This document shows, piece by piece, positions 8,207-16,061 of a stretch of DNA of 64,000 bases. The notes under the pieces are model-generated. The model searched no databases and had not been told where the DNA came from. It worked only from the letters and a program-made list of their open reading frames with translations. The first letter of the stretch is position 1. The number at the start of each line of letters is the position of its first letter. The position numbers were made by a program, and so were the translations under genes. This DNA comes from Streptomyces antibioticus (GTDB taxonomy: Bacteria > Actinomycetota > Actinomycetes > Streptomycetales > Streptomycetaceae), in NCBI RefSeq assembly GCF_001514065.1, contig NZ_KQ948435.1, positions 62,001-126,000 on the forward strand, written 5' to 3'.

Positions 8207-8995
8207 ATGGCGACGGTGCAGGTGGGCGGCGTGGAGATCGCCTATGACCGCGTCGGCCAGGGACCTTTGCTGGTCCTCGCGCACGGCGCCGGGGACGCCG
8301 CGCGGATATGGCGGCCGCAGCTGACCGGACTGGCCCACGAGTTCACGGTCGTGGCCTGGGACGAGCCGGGCGCCGGCCGCTCCTCCGACCTGCCGGCCGG
8401 CTTCACCCTCGCCGACTACGCCCTCTGCCTCGCCGCGGTGATCGAGGACGTGGGACTCGGCCCGGCCCACGTCGGCGGACTCTCCTGGGGCGGAACGGTC
8501 GTGCTGGAGCTGTACCGGCACCGCCCGGAGCTGGTCAGGACCCTGCTGCTGGCCGACACCTACGCCGGCTGGAAGGGCTCGCTGCCGCCCGAGGAGGTGG
8601 CCCGGCGGGTCGAAGGGGCACGACGGATGCTCGAGGTGCCTCCCGAGGAGTTCGACCCGGCGCTGCCGGGACTCTTCGCGGGGGAGCCGCCCGCCGAGTA
8701 CGTGCCGCTGCTCGACTCGCTGGCACAGGACGTGCGCCGGGCCACGATGGCGACGCAGCTGCTCCTGATGGCCGAGACGGACCAACGGGACCTGCTGCCC
8801 CGGATCGAGGTGCCGACCCTGTTGCTGTGGGGCGAGCTCGACGAGCGGTCGCCCCTGGAGGTCGCCCACGCGTTCGAGGCGGCGATCCCGGACACCGAGC
8901 TCGTGCTGCTCCCCGGCGCGGGGCACGTCAGCAACCTCCAGGCGCCCGAGCACTTCAACCAGGCCGTCCGCGCCTTCTGCCGCGCACACCGCTGA
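8207..8995 (+). CDS. Alpha/beta-fold hydrolase
   Basis: A 262-residue alpha/beta hydrolase. The oxyanion-hole region LVLAHGAGDAARIW is near residue 25. The nucleophile elbow GLSWGG (G-x-S-x-G) is near residue 90. The acid residue is in LWGELDERSP, and the catalytic His is in GAGHVSNLQAP near the C-terminus. No signal peptide, so it is cytoplasmic. The substrate is unknown; closest in style are 3-oxoadipate enol-lactonase/haloperoxidase-like hydrolases. It begins 50 nt after the cupin gene and may be read through from that operon. Confidence 0.82.
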   Translation: MATVQVGGVEIAYDRVGQGPLLVLAHGAGDAARIWRPQLTGLAHEFTVVAWDEPGAGRSSDLPAGFTLADYALCLAAVIEDVGLGPAHVGGLSWGGTVVLELYRHRPELVRTLLLADTYAGWKGSLPPEEVARRVEGARRMLEVPPEEFDPALPGLFAGEPPAEYVPLLDSLAQDVRRATMATQLLLMAETDQRDLLPRIEVPTLLLWGELDERSPLEVAHAFEAAIPDTELVLLPGAGHVSNLQAPEHFNQAVRAFCRAHR

Positions 8996-9007
8996 CCGGC
9001 CGCGTCC

Positions 9008-9478
9008 TCACGCCGCCGTCGGCCCCGCCACCGTCCAGCCCGGGACCTGCGGATGGGCGCTCAGGTCCTCGTGGCGCACGGTCTCGCCACAGGCGCGGCA
9101 GGTGACGACCGGGAGCAGTTCGTTGCCACAGGAGTGCTCGACGACCATCGGCCGGTTGTCGTCCTCGCGCAGATGCCTGTCCCCCCAGGCCATGAGGGTC
9201 ATGAGGACCGGCTCCAGCTCCAGGCCGGCCTGGGTGGGCCGGTACTCGAAGCGCTGCGGCCGCTCGCTGTAGGCGCGCTTCGTCAGGATCCCGGCGTCCA
9301 CGAGTCGGCGCAGGCGGGTGGCGAGGATGTCGCGCGGGGCGCCGATGTTGCGCACCAGCTGGTCGAAGCGGCCGTTGCCGAGGCACACCTCGCGCAGCAC
9401 GAGCAGGGAGTACTTCTCGCCGACGAGCGCCAGGGCGTCGGCGATGGAACAGGGGCGCGGGTCTTTGGTGGCGGCCAT
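9008..9478 (-). CDS. HxlR-family winged-helix transcriptional regulator
   Basis: About 156 residues from the ATG at 9478 (MAATKDPRPCSIADAL); an upstream ATG at 9517 is possible. The family core is clear: CSIADALALVGEKYSLLVLRE, then RFDQLVRNIGAPRDILATR (recognition helix) and RRLVDAGILTKRAY (wing). HxlR proteins usually respond to aldehydes or redox stress through the N-terminal Cys. The C-terminus adds an unusual pair CGNELLPVVTCRAC that could bind metal. It diverges from the thiolase gene and probably controls it through the inverted repeat at 9509-9536. Confidence 0.85.
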   Translation of the reverse strand: MAATKDPRPCSIADALALVGEKYSLLVLREVCLGNGRFDQLVRNIGAPRDILATRLRRLVDAGILTKRAYSERPQRFEYRPTQAGLELEPVLMTLMAWGDRHLREDDNRPMVVEHSCGNELLPVVTCRACGETVRHEDLSAHPQVPGWTVAGPTAA

Positions 9479-9508
9479 GAGCCCGATTCTAGGGGAGGGT
9501 TTGATTTT

Positions 9509-9536
9509 CCAACTCATGGAGTTATGGTGAGTTTGG
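9509..9536. promoter_or_regulatory. Candidate HxlR operator between divergent genes
   Basis: An imperfect inverted repeat, CCAACTCA (9509-9516) and TGAGTTTGG (9528-9536), sits in the AT-richer gap between the regulator and the thiolase. A smaller nested repeat AACTC-ATG-GAGTT lies at 9511-9523. Position and symmetry suit a dimeric winged-helix regulator. If the upstream regulator start (9517) were used, the site would overlap its first codons, which favours the 9478 start. Confidence 0.45.
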
Positions 9537-9582
9537 ATTTCCTACTGACCGGTAGCTGTCTGGTGACCGCGGAGGCCGCACC

Positions 9583-10752
9583 ATGCGTGACGCAGTGATC
9601 GTCGAAGCCGTACGCACCCCCATAGGCAAGGGCAAGCCGAACGGCTCCCTCGCGCACGTCCACCCCGTCGAGCTCCTCGCCCACACCCTGCGCACCCTCG
9701 TGGAGCGCTCCGGCGTCGACCCGGCACTGATCGACGACGTCATCGGCGGCGCCGTCGATCAGGTCGGCGAGCAGGCCATGAACACCACCCGTAACGCCGT
9801 CCTGTCGGCGGGCTTCCCGGAGACGGTCCCGGCGACCACCGTGGACCGCCAGTGCGGCTCATCCCAGCAGGCCGTGCACTTCGCGGCGCAGGGCGTGATG
9901 TCAGGCGCGTACGACCTCGTCGTGGCCTGCGGCGTGGAGTCGATGAGCCGCGTGCCGATGTGGTCCAACGTGCCGCCCGGCAAGGACCCCTTCGGCCCCG
10001 GAGTCGCCGAGCGCTACAAGGAGGGCCTCGTCCCGCAGGGCATCAGCGCCGAGCTCATCGCGGCCAAGTGGTCGATCACCCGCGAGCAGATGGACGCCTT
10101 CGCGGTCTCCTCGCACCACAAGGCCGCCGACGCGTGGACCGCGGGTCTCTTCGACGCGGAGGTGGCTCCGCTGGACGGGGTGGCGCGGGACGAGTGCGTC
10201 CGGCCGTCCAGCACGGCCGAGGTTCTCGCTGGGCTCAAGCCGGCGTACTACGACCCCGCCTTCGCCGAGCGGTTCCCGCAGATCGAGTGGAACGTCACGG
10301 CGGGCAACGCGAGCCCGATCAACGACGGGGCGTCCGCCGTGTTGATCACGTCGAGTGAGACGGCGGCCCGGCTCGGGCTGCGGCCACTGGCCCGGCTGCA
10401 CAGTTTCGCGGTCACGGGGTCCGACCCGCTGCTGATGCTCACGGGGGTCATCCCGGCCACGGAGAAGGTGCTGCGGCGGGCTTCATTGTCGCTGGACGAC
10501 ATCGATCTGTTCGAGGTCAACGAGGCGTTCGCGAGCGTGGTGTTGGCGTGGCAGCAGGAGACCGGGGCGGACCTGGGCAAGGTCAATGTGCACGGGGGTG
10601 CCATCGCGATCGGGCATCCGTTGGGGGCGAGTGGTACGCGGCTGACGACGACGCTTGTGCATGCGATGCGGGAGCGTGGGGCGCGGTATGCGTTGCAGAC
10701 CATGTGTGAGGCGGGGGGACTCGCCAACGCCATGGTGCTTGAGCTTGTGTGA
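9583..10752 (+). CDS. Thiolase (acetyl-CoA C-acyltransferase)
   Basis: A 389-residue thiolase that cleaves 3-ketoacyl-CoA or condenses acyl-CoAs. The nucleophilic Cys is in DRQCGSSQQA near residue 89. The catalytic His is in GGAIAIGHPLGASG near residue 347, and the second Cys in MCEAGG near residue 378. The length is full. The N-terminal domain resembles FadA-type and steroid-type thiolases. No partner hydratase/dehydrogenase lies beside it, so the pathway (beta-oxidation or other acyl-CoA degradation) is inferred only. Expression is probably governed by the divergent HxlR regulator. The 3' end runs into a dispersed repeat. Confidence 0.92.
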   Translation: MRDAVIVEAVRTPIGKGKPNGSLAHVHPVELLAHTLRTLVERSGVDPALIDDVIGGAVDQVGEQAMNTTRNAVLSAGFPETVPATTVDRQCGSSQQAVHFAAQGVMSGAYDLVVACGVESMSRVPMWSNVPPGKDPFGPGVAERYKEGLVPQGISAELIAAKWSITREQMDAFAVSSHHKAADAWTAGLFDAEVAPLDGVARDECVRPSSTAEVLAGLKPAYYDPAFAERFPQIEWNVTAGNASPINDGASAVLITSSETAARLGLRPLARLHSFAVTGSDPLLMLTGVIPATEKVLRRASLSLDDIDLFEVNEAFASVVLAWQQETGADLGKVNVHGGAIAIGHPLGASGTRLTTTLVHAMRERGARYALQTMCEAGGLANAMVLELV

Positions 10753-10771
10753 GCGGCTGCGGGGGCGTGGG

Positions 10772-10800
10772 GGCTGGGCGCGCAGTTCCCCGCGCCCCTA
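10772..10800. repeat. Dispersed Streptomyces intergenic repeat, copy 1
   Basis: Contains the core CGCAGTTCCCCGCGCCCC seen again at 13827-13854 and, inverted, at 48518-48545. It lies between the convergent thiolase and TVP38 genes. GC-rich self-complementarity suggests that it can act as a bidirectional terminator. This sequence family is widespread between Streptomyces genes. Confidence 0.75.
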
Positions 10801-10824
10801 AAAACGCCAGCGTGCTCGGCGTGC

Positions 10825-11592
10825 TCAGGTGCCGCGCAGATGGCTGCGCTTGCGCCATGCCACCGCCGCGCCCACCAGCGCCGGGACCGCGATCACCGCC
10901 ATCGCGATCAAGAACGCCGGCGACGTCGGTGCCGACGCGCGTGACCCCGCCACCACGTACGCCGCCGTGTTCGGGATCGAACCCAGTGCCGTCGCCAGCA
11001 GGAACGGGACGTAGCCCATGCGCGAGACCGCGGCGCAGTAGTTCGCGGCGGCGAAAGGGACGCCCGGGAAGAGGCGGATCGCCAGCATCGAGCGGAAGCC
11101 GTGGCGGCTGAGCTGGCTGTCCGCGCCCTGGAGCAGGCGGCCGCGCAGCAGGGGGCGGAGGGCGTCCTGGCCGAGCACCCGGCCCAGGGCGAAGGCGAGG
11201 CCCGCGCCGAGCACCGTCCCCGCGAGGGCGGCGCCGATGCCCAGTTGGGAGCCGAAGAGGGCGCCGGCCGCGAGGTTCAGCAAGGGGCGCGGTACGAACG
11301 CCACCGCGCACAGGCCGTACGCCCCGGCGAACACCAGCGCCGCGGCCGCCCCGCCCAGCTGGGGTGGCCAGCCGTCCGCCAGCAGGCGCTGTGGCTCGAA
11401 GAGCAGCACGGTCGACGCGGCCGCCAAGAGCAGCGCGACGAGGAGGGACAGCCGCGACCAGGGCGAGAGCAGCACTCTCGTCCAGCGGGCGGCGAGGCCC
11501 GCCGGGACCGGTGCGGTGAGCGCGAGCTCCGTGGCGGCGGCCGGGGGAGTGGCCGTGGCGGTGCCCCCAGAGCGGGTGGTGGCATCGAGCAT
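10825..11592 (-). CDS. TVP38/TMEM64-family (DedA-like, SNARE-associated) membrane protein
   Basis: A 255-residue polytopic membrane protein. After a flexible Ala/Thr-rich N-terminus come hydrophobic helices at about 40-65, 80-105 and 125-150. The family signature region RLFPGVPFAAANYCAA follows near residue 175, then GYVPFLLATALGSIPNT. VTT-domain proteins are thought to act in membrane lipid or undecaprenyl-phosphate handling; the role here is not established. The gene diverges from the AlkD-like gene and is convergent with the thiolase across the repeat. Confidence 0.82.
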   Translation of the reverse strand: MLDATTRSGGTATATPPAAATELALTAPVPAGLAARWTRVLLSPWSRLSLLVALLLAAASTVLLFEPQRLLADGWPPQLGGAAAALVFAGAYGLCAVAFVPRPLLNLAAGALFGSQLGIGAALAGTVLGAGLAFALGRVLGQDALRPLLRGRLLQGADSQLSRHGFRSMLAIRLFPGVPFAAANYCAAVSRMGYVPFLLATALGSIPNTAAYVVAGSRASAPTSPAFLIAMAVIAVPALVGAAVAWRKRSHLRGT

Positions 11593-11641
11593 CCGGTGAC
11601 ACTAACCGACCGATGTGTGTGATCGCCGTATGGTTCGTCTC

Positions 11642-12364
11642 ATGAGCGTCACAGGTGTGGGATCTCCCTCACTGCCGCGCAGCCCTCTCGCCGACACCGT
11701 GCTGGGGCGGCTCACGGCCACCTACGGGGCCGCGGCCGACCCCGCGCGGGCCGAGCCCATGCGGGCGTACATGAAGGACGTGGCCCCCTTCCTCGGCCTC
11801 ACCACGCCCGTGCGCCGCGCCCTGTCCCGCACGGTGGTGGAAGGCACGCCCCGCCCCGACGAGGCGGACTGCACGGCCGTCGCGCTGCGCTGCTGGCGGC
11901 TGCCCGAGCGCGAGTACCAGTACTTCGCCGTCGACTATCTGCGCCGCCACGCGCGCGTGCTGTCGTCCGGCTTTCTGCCCGTGGCCCGGCACCTGGTCTC
12001 CACGGTCCCCTGGTGGGACACCGTGGACCTGCTGGCCGCGCACGTCGTCGGCGCCCTCGTCGCGGCCGACCCGGTGCTGAAGGCGGACATGGACGCCTGG
12101 ATCGTCGACGACGACCTGTGGATCGCCCGCACCGCACTGCTCCACCAGCTCCGCTACAAGGAACGCACCGACACCGAACGCCTCTTCACCTACTGCCTCC
12201 ACCAGTCCGGACACCCCGACTTCTTCATCCGCAAGGCCATCGGCTGGGCGCTGCGCGAGTACGCGAAGACCGACCCGGAGGCCGTACGGGGCTTCCTCGC
12301 GCGGGAGAAGGGCCGCTTCGCGCCGCTGTCGGTGCGGGAGGCCTTGAAGAACATCGGGGCGTGA
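11642..12364 (+). CDS. DNA alkylation repair protein (AlkD-like HEAT-repeat glycosylase)
   Basis: About 240 residues, all helical HEAT-like repeats. AlkD removes alkylated purines such as N3-methyladenine and N7-methylguanine from DNA. Family landmarks are the YMKDVAPFLGL motif near residue 40, VPWWDTVDLLAAHVVG near residue 125 (the Trp/Asp pair lining the DNA groove) and DDDLWIARTALLHQLRYK near residue 160 (the Arg of the active groove). The ATG at 11642 gives MSVTGVG; an in-frame ATG at 11630 is possible. Neither has a good Shine-Dalgarno, and a leaderless transcript is plausible. Confidence 0.82.
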   Translation: MSVTGVGSPSLPRSPLADTVLGRLTATYGAAADPARAEPMRAYMKDVAPFLGLTTPVRRALSRTVVEGTPRPDEADCTAVALRCWRLPEREYQYFAVDYLRRHARVLSSGFLPVARHLVSTVPWWDTVDLLAAHVVGALVAADPVLKADMDAWIVDDDLWIARTALLHQLRYKERTDTERLFTYCLHQSGHPDFFIRKAIGWALREYAKTDPEAVRGFLAREKGRFAPLSVREALKNIGA

Positions 12365-12411
12365 AGTCCCGTACGGGGAAAAATCGTTCGACGTCGGGCC
12401 CGGTGTCGGCA

Positions 12412-12525
12412 ATGATCGACCCCATGTTCCGGCACGCCTTCCTCCTCGCAGCATCCGCAGTCGCGGATGCGCCGAAGGCTGCCGTTCCCGTCTTTCTGAC
12501 AGCCGTCGACGGCGCCCGAAGCTGA
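12412..12525 (+). other. Possible leader ORF and hairpin upstream of tuf3
   Basis: An ORF from ATG 12424 (33 codons, stop 12523-12525) or in-frame ATG 12412 (37 codons) lies in the 255-nt tuf3 leader. It encodes an Ala/Val-rich peptide with no recognisable family. It spans a perfect hairpin, GCATCCGC (12451-12458) and GCGGATGC (12463-12470), and its stop abuts the stem at 12524. No Shine-Dalgarno is visible, so translation is unproven. The arrangement resembles a leader-peptide/attenuator layout. Confidence 0.3.
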
Positions 12526-12566
12526 CCCTCTCCGGATCGTCCGGCGGACCCCGCAGGGGGAGGGTC
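12524..12566 (+). promoter_or_regulatory. Stem-loop in the tuf3 5' leader
   Basis: Arms GACCCTC (12524-12530) and GAGGGTC (12560-12566) enclose an inner repeat CCGG-ATCGT-CCGG. The structure starts at the stop codon of the 33-codon ORF and ends about 54 nt before the tuf3 start. There is no T-run after it, so it may act in RNA stability or attenuation rather than as a classical terminator. Confidence 0.4.
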
Positions 12567-12619
12567 GGCAAGTCCTTGGGGTCCCCGCTTTCCTGACGAA
12601 GAGACTTCGAGGTACAGCC

Positions 12620-13789
12620 ATGCCCAAGACGGCATACGTGCGCACCAAGCCGCATCTGAACATCGGCACCATGGGTCATGTCGACCACGGCAAGACCACC
12701 CTGACCGCCGCCATCACCAAGGTCCTCGCCGACCGCGGTGCCGGCACCTTCGTCCCGTTCGACCGCATCGACCGGGCCCCGGAGGAGGCGGCGCGCGGCA
12801 TCACCATCAACATCGCGCACGTCGAGTACGAGACCGACACCCGGCACTACGCCCACGTGGACATGCCGGGCCACGCCGACTACGTCAAGAACATGGTCAC
12901 CGGCGCCGCGCAGCTCGACGGGGCGATCCTCGTCGTCTCCGCGCTCGACGGGATCATGCCGCAGACCGCCGAGCACGTCCTGCTCGCCCGGCAGGTGGGC
13001 GTCGACCACCTCGTCGTCGCCCTCAACAAGGCCGACGCGGGCGACGAGGAGCTCATCGACCTCGTCGAGCTGGAGGTCCGCGACCTGCTCACCTCGCAGG
13101 GCTACGGCGGGGACACGGTCCCTGTCGTACGGGTCTCCGGGCTCAAGGCGCTGGAGGGCGACCCGCGGTGGACGGCGTCCATCGAGGCGCTGCTCGACGC
13201 GGTGGACACGTATGTACCCATGCCGGAGCGGTACTTGGACGCGCCGTTCCTGCTGCCCGTCGAGAACGTGCTCACCATCACCGGCCGGGGGACGGTGGTC
13301 ACCGGTGCGGTGGAGCGGGGGACCGTGAAGGTGGGCGACCGGGTCGAAGTGCTCGGCGCCTCCGTCGACACCGTGGTCACCGGGCTCGAGACCTTCGGCA
13401 AGCCCATGGAGGAGGCGCAGGCCGGGGACAACGTGGCGTTGCTGCTGCGGGGCGTTCCGCGGGACGCGGTGCGGCGCGGACATGTTGTCGCCGCGCCGGG
13501 TTCCGTCGAGCCGCGACGGCGGTTCACCGCTCAGGTGTACGTCCTGTCCTCGCGTGAGGGCGGGCGTACGACGCCGGTCGCGACGGGGTACCGGCCGCAG
13601 TTCTACATCCGGACCGCGGATGTGGTGGGGGACGTCGACCTTGGTGAGTCGGCGGTGGCCCGGCCCGGGGAGACGGTGAGTATGACCGTCGAGCTGGGGC
13701 GGGACGTGCCGCTTGAGCCGGGGCTCGGGTTCGCGATCCGGGAGGGTGGCCGGACCGTGGGGGCCGGGACCGTGACCGCCGTCGTGTGA
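12620..13789 (+). CDS. tuf3: Divergent elongation factor Tu (EF-Tu3)
   Basis: A 389-residue translational GTPase that would deliver aminoacyl-tRNA to the ribosome. GTP-binding motifs are intact: GHVDHGKT (P-loop), RGITIN (switch I), DMPGHADY (DxxG) and NKAD (base recognition). Domains 2 and 3 are complete, ending [19 protein letters not shown]. It departs from major EF-Tu at many sites, including [14 protein letters not shown] in place of the usual switch region, and matches the Streptomyces tuf3 product as I remember it (S. coelicolor SCO1321). That gene is under positive stringent control and is a second, poorly expressed EF-Tu linked to kirromycin-type resistance. It stands alone, not in the str operon. 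A GAGG precedes the ATG. Confidence 0.95.
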   Translation: MPKTAYVRTKPHLNIGTMGHVDHGKTTLTAAITKVLADRGAGTFVPFDRIDRAPEEAARGITINIAHVEYETDTRHYAHVDMPGHADYVKNMVTGAAQLDGAILVVSALDGIMPQTAEHVLLARQVGVDHLVVALNKADAGDEELIDLVELEVRDLLTSQGYGGDTVPVVRVSGLKALEGDPRWTASIEALLDAVDTYVPMPERYLDAPFLLPVENVLTITGRGTVVTGAVERGTVKVGDRVEVLGASVDTVVTGLETFGKPMEEAQAGDNVALLLRGVPRDAVRRGHVVAAPGSVEPRRRFTAQVYVLSSREGGRTTPVATGYRPQFYIRTADVVGDVDLGESAVARPGETVSMTVELGRDVPLEPGLGFAIREGGRTVGAGTVTAVV

Positions 13790-13826
13790 GGGGGCTGAGG
13801 TGAGTGGGGGACTGCGGGGCCGTCGT

Positions 13827-13854
13827 GGCTGGTCGCGCAGTTCCCCGCGCCCCT
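13827..13854. repeat. Dispersed Streptomyces intergenic repeat, copy 2
   Basis: GGCTGGTCGCGCAGTTCCCC followed by GCGCCCCT, the fullest copy in the window. It lies between tuf3 and the spermidine-synthase-like gene and may terminate tuf3. A short extra inverted arm, CCCCTCAGGGG, follows immediately (13850-13860). Confidence 0.75.
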
Positions 13855-13885
13855 CAGGGGCGTGCAGCGCAGGCACAATGGACAA

Positions 13886-14731
13886 GTGACCGAAGCCCTC
13901 CCCGTCGCCCGCACCGTCGATCACGGGTTCGCCAAGCTCATGCCCGACGTCGATCGCGCACGGGCCTGGCTGCTCACCGTCGACGGGGCGCCTCAGTCGT
14001 ACGTCGATCTGGACGAGCCGACGCATCTCGAGTTCGAGTACGTGCGTCGGCTCGGCCATGTCCTGGACCTGGTGGCCGACCCCGGAAAGCCGCTGGACGT
14101 GCTGCACCTCGGTGGAGGCGCGCTGACCTTGCCCCGGTACGTGGCCGGCACCCGGCCGGGTTCCCGGCAGGACGTCGTCGAGGTCGATCAGGGGCTGCTG
14201 GAGCTCGTCGTGGAGCAGCTGCCGCTTCCCGACGGCTCCGGCACGGCGCTGCACGCCGCCGACGCGCGTACGTGGCTGGAGAAGGCGCCCAGTGACTCCG
14301 TGGACGTGCTCGTCGCGGATGTCTTCGGGGGCTCGCGGGTGCCCGCGCATCTGACCTCCGTGGAGTATGCGCGGGAGGCGGGGCGCGTGCTGCGGGACGG
14401 GGGCGTCTACCTGGCCAACCTCGCCGACGCCGCGCCCTTCGCGTTCCTGCGGTCCCAACTGGCGACCCTGGGAACGGCCTTCGAGGAGCTCGCGCTCATC
14501 GCCGAGCCGGCGGTGCTGCGCGGGCGGCGGTTCGGAAACGCCGTGGTCGTCGCCGCCCGGCAGCCCCTCGACACCGCCGCGCTGGCCCGGCGCACCGCCG
14601 CGGACGCCTTCCCGGCCCGGGTCGAGCACGGGGACGCCCTGCGGAGGTTCACCGGCGCCGCGCACCCTGTGCGGGACGAGGACGCGGTGCCGTCACCCGA
14701 GCCCCCCGACGGCACGTTCGGCATCGGCTGA
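13886..14731 (+). CDS. Spermidine synthase-like class I methyltransferase-fold protein
   Basis: About 281 residues with the polyamine-synthase fold. Motif I is LHLGGGALTLPRYV near residue 72, followed by the acidic VVEVDQGLLELV and by HAADARTWL. The later VDVLVADVFGGSRVPAHL corresponds to the catalytic Asp/gatekeeping segment. True spermidine synthases transfer an aminopropyl group from decarboxylated SAM. Many actinobacterial members lack proof of that activity, so methyltransferase-like is the safe call. The GTG at 13886 gives MTEALPVARTV; an ATG at 13862 is also in frame but lies in the repeat. It overlaps the convergent MFS gene by 39 nt. Confidence 0.78.
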   Translation: MTEALPVARTVDHGFAKLMPDVDRARAWLLTVDGAPQSYVDLDEPTHLEFEYVRRLGHVLDLVADPGKPLDVLHLGGGALTLPRYVAGTRPGSRQDVVEVDQGLLELVVEQLPLPDGSGTALHAADARTWLEKAPSDSVDVLVADVFGGSRVPAHLTSVEYAREAGRVLRDGGVYLANLADAAPFAFLRSQLATLGTAFEELALIAEPAVLRGRRFGNAVVVAARQPLDTAALARRTAADAFPARVEHGDALRRFTGAAHPVRDEDAVPSPEPPDGTFGIG

Positions 14732-16033
14732 GTCCGAGCCGGCGGGCCGCGCCATCACCGTCTTGCCGCCGGTCCGGCGCAGATTGCGCACGTCCGGTAC
14801 GCACAGCACCGCCGCCGTCACCAGCACGACCAGCGCGGCGCAGCCCCACAGCGCCGGGGAGCGGCCGAACGCCGACTCCGCCGGGCCGGCCAGCGCCGTC
14901 GCCAGCGGCACCATGGCGACCGAGCCGAACCAGTCGTACGCCGAGACCCGGGACAGCTTCTCCTCCGGGATCTCCTGATGGAGCGCGGTCATCCAGCTCA
15001 CGCTGAAGACCTCCACCGTCACGCCCGTGCAGAACATCACCGCGCACAGCACCGGGACCGACGTCGGGATCGCCAGGGCGGCCGAGGGGAGGGCCAGGGG
15101 GAAGACACAGAGCGTTCCGGCGAGGAGCAGGCGGCGCGGTTTCCAGCGGGTCATCAGCAGGGCCCCGCCGACCGTGCCCGCCCCGAAGAAGCCGAGGGCC
15201 AGGCCCCAGGGGCCCGCCCCGCCCAGGTGGTCCCGGGCGACGAGCGGGCCGTAGACCGCGTCGGCCGCCGCCACGACGGCGTTCGCGATCGAGAACTGGA
15301 CGACGATGCCCCACAGCCAGGGCCGGCCGATGAACTCCCGCCAGCCCTCCCGGAGATCGGACAGCAGCCCGCTGCCCGGCGCACGCGGCGGGATGTGGCT
15401 CACGTCCAGGAACGAGCGCAGCGCCCCGGCCACCGCGAACGCCAGCGCGTCCGCCGCCAGGACCCAGCCCGGACCGATCACGGCGACCATCGCACCGCCG
15501 AGCGCGGCGCCGCCCAGGGCCGCGCCCTGCATCGCCATCCGGAACATCGCGAACGCCCGGCTCGCCTGCTCGCCGGAGACCGAGGACATCAGCATGCCCT
15601 CGGCGGCCGGGCCGAAGAACGCCTGCCCGGTGCCGCCCAGCGCGGTCAGCAGCATCATCTGCCACAGCCGCGGTTCGCCGGCGAGGACGAGCAGGGCGAA
15701 CAGGCCCTGCGAGGCGCAGTTGAGGGCGTTCGCCGCGACCATCACCCGGTGCCTGGGCAGCCGGTCCGCCACCGCCCCGCCGATCAGCAGGAACACCACC
15801 AGCGGCAGCGTCCGCGCGGCCGCCACCAGGCCCACGTCACCGCCGTCGCCGCCGCTCTCCAGCACGGCGAACGCGGCGGCGATCAGCGCGCCCTGGCTGC
15901 CGAGGTTGGTGATGAACGCGGCGGAGGTCAGCAGTGTGTAGTTGCGGCCGGCCCAGTCGGGTCTGCGGCGGCGTGCGGAGGCGTCGGCTGAGGTCACCGG
16001 CCGACTATCCCCGCCGCGGTCCTCGCCTGCCAA
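14693..16033 (-). CDS. Major facilitator superfamily exporter
   Basis: A 446-residue, roughly 12-helix transporter of the EntS/drug-exporter type (MFS_3 style). It begins with an Arg-rich cytosolic tail (ARRRRPDWAGRNYTLL). The loop after helix 2, GGAVADRLPRHRVMVAANAL, is the family motif A (G-x-x-x-D-R-x-x-R-R-type). A second repeat begins near ALGFFGAGTVGGALLM. The substrate is unknown. It overlaps the spermidine-synthase-like gene tail to tail. It lies 28 nt downstream of the first Pro/Gln-rich paralogue on the same strand, so it could be the last gene of that transcript. Confidence 0.85.
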   Translation of the reverse strand: MAGEDRGGDSRPVTSADASARRRRPDWAGRNYTLLTSAAFITNLGSQGALIAAAFAVLESGGDGGDVGLVAAARTLPLVVFLLIGGAVADRLPRHRVMVAANALNCASQGLFALLVLAGEPRLWQMMLLTALGGTGQAFFGPAAEGMLMSSVSGEQASRAFAMFRMAMQGAALGGAALGGAMVAVIGPGWVLAADALAFAVAGALRSFLDVSHIPPRAPGSGLLSDLREGWREFIGRPWLWGIVVQFSIANAVVAAADAVYGPLVARDHLGGAGPWGLALGFFGAGTVGGALLMTRWKPRRLLLAGTLCVFPLALPSAALAIPTSVPVLCAVMFCTGVTVEVFSVSWMTALHQEIPEEKLSRVSAYDWFGSVAMVPLATALAGPAESAFGRSPALWGCAALVVLVTAAVLCVPDVRNLRRTGGKTVMARPAGSDSADAERAVGGLG

Positions 16034-16061
16034 CCGAATTCCGGCCGGTCCGGCCGGCCGG

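Noticed and set aside
11669..14665. 998-codon open frame antisense to alkD, tuf3 and the spermidine-synthase-like gene
   Set aside because: It overlaps three well-supported genes and has Arg/Gly/Pro-rich composition typical of antisense frames in high-GC DNA.
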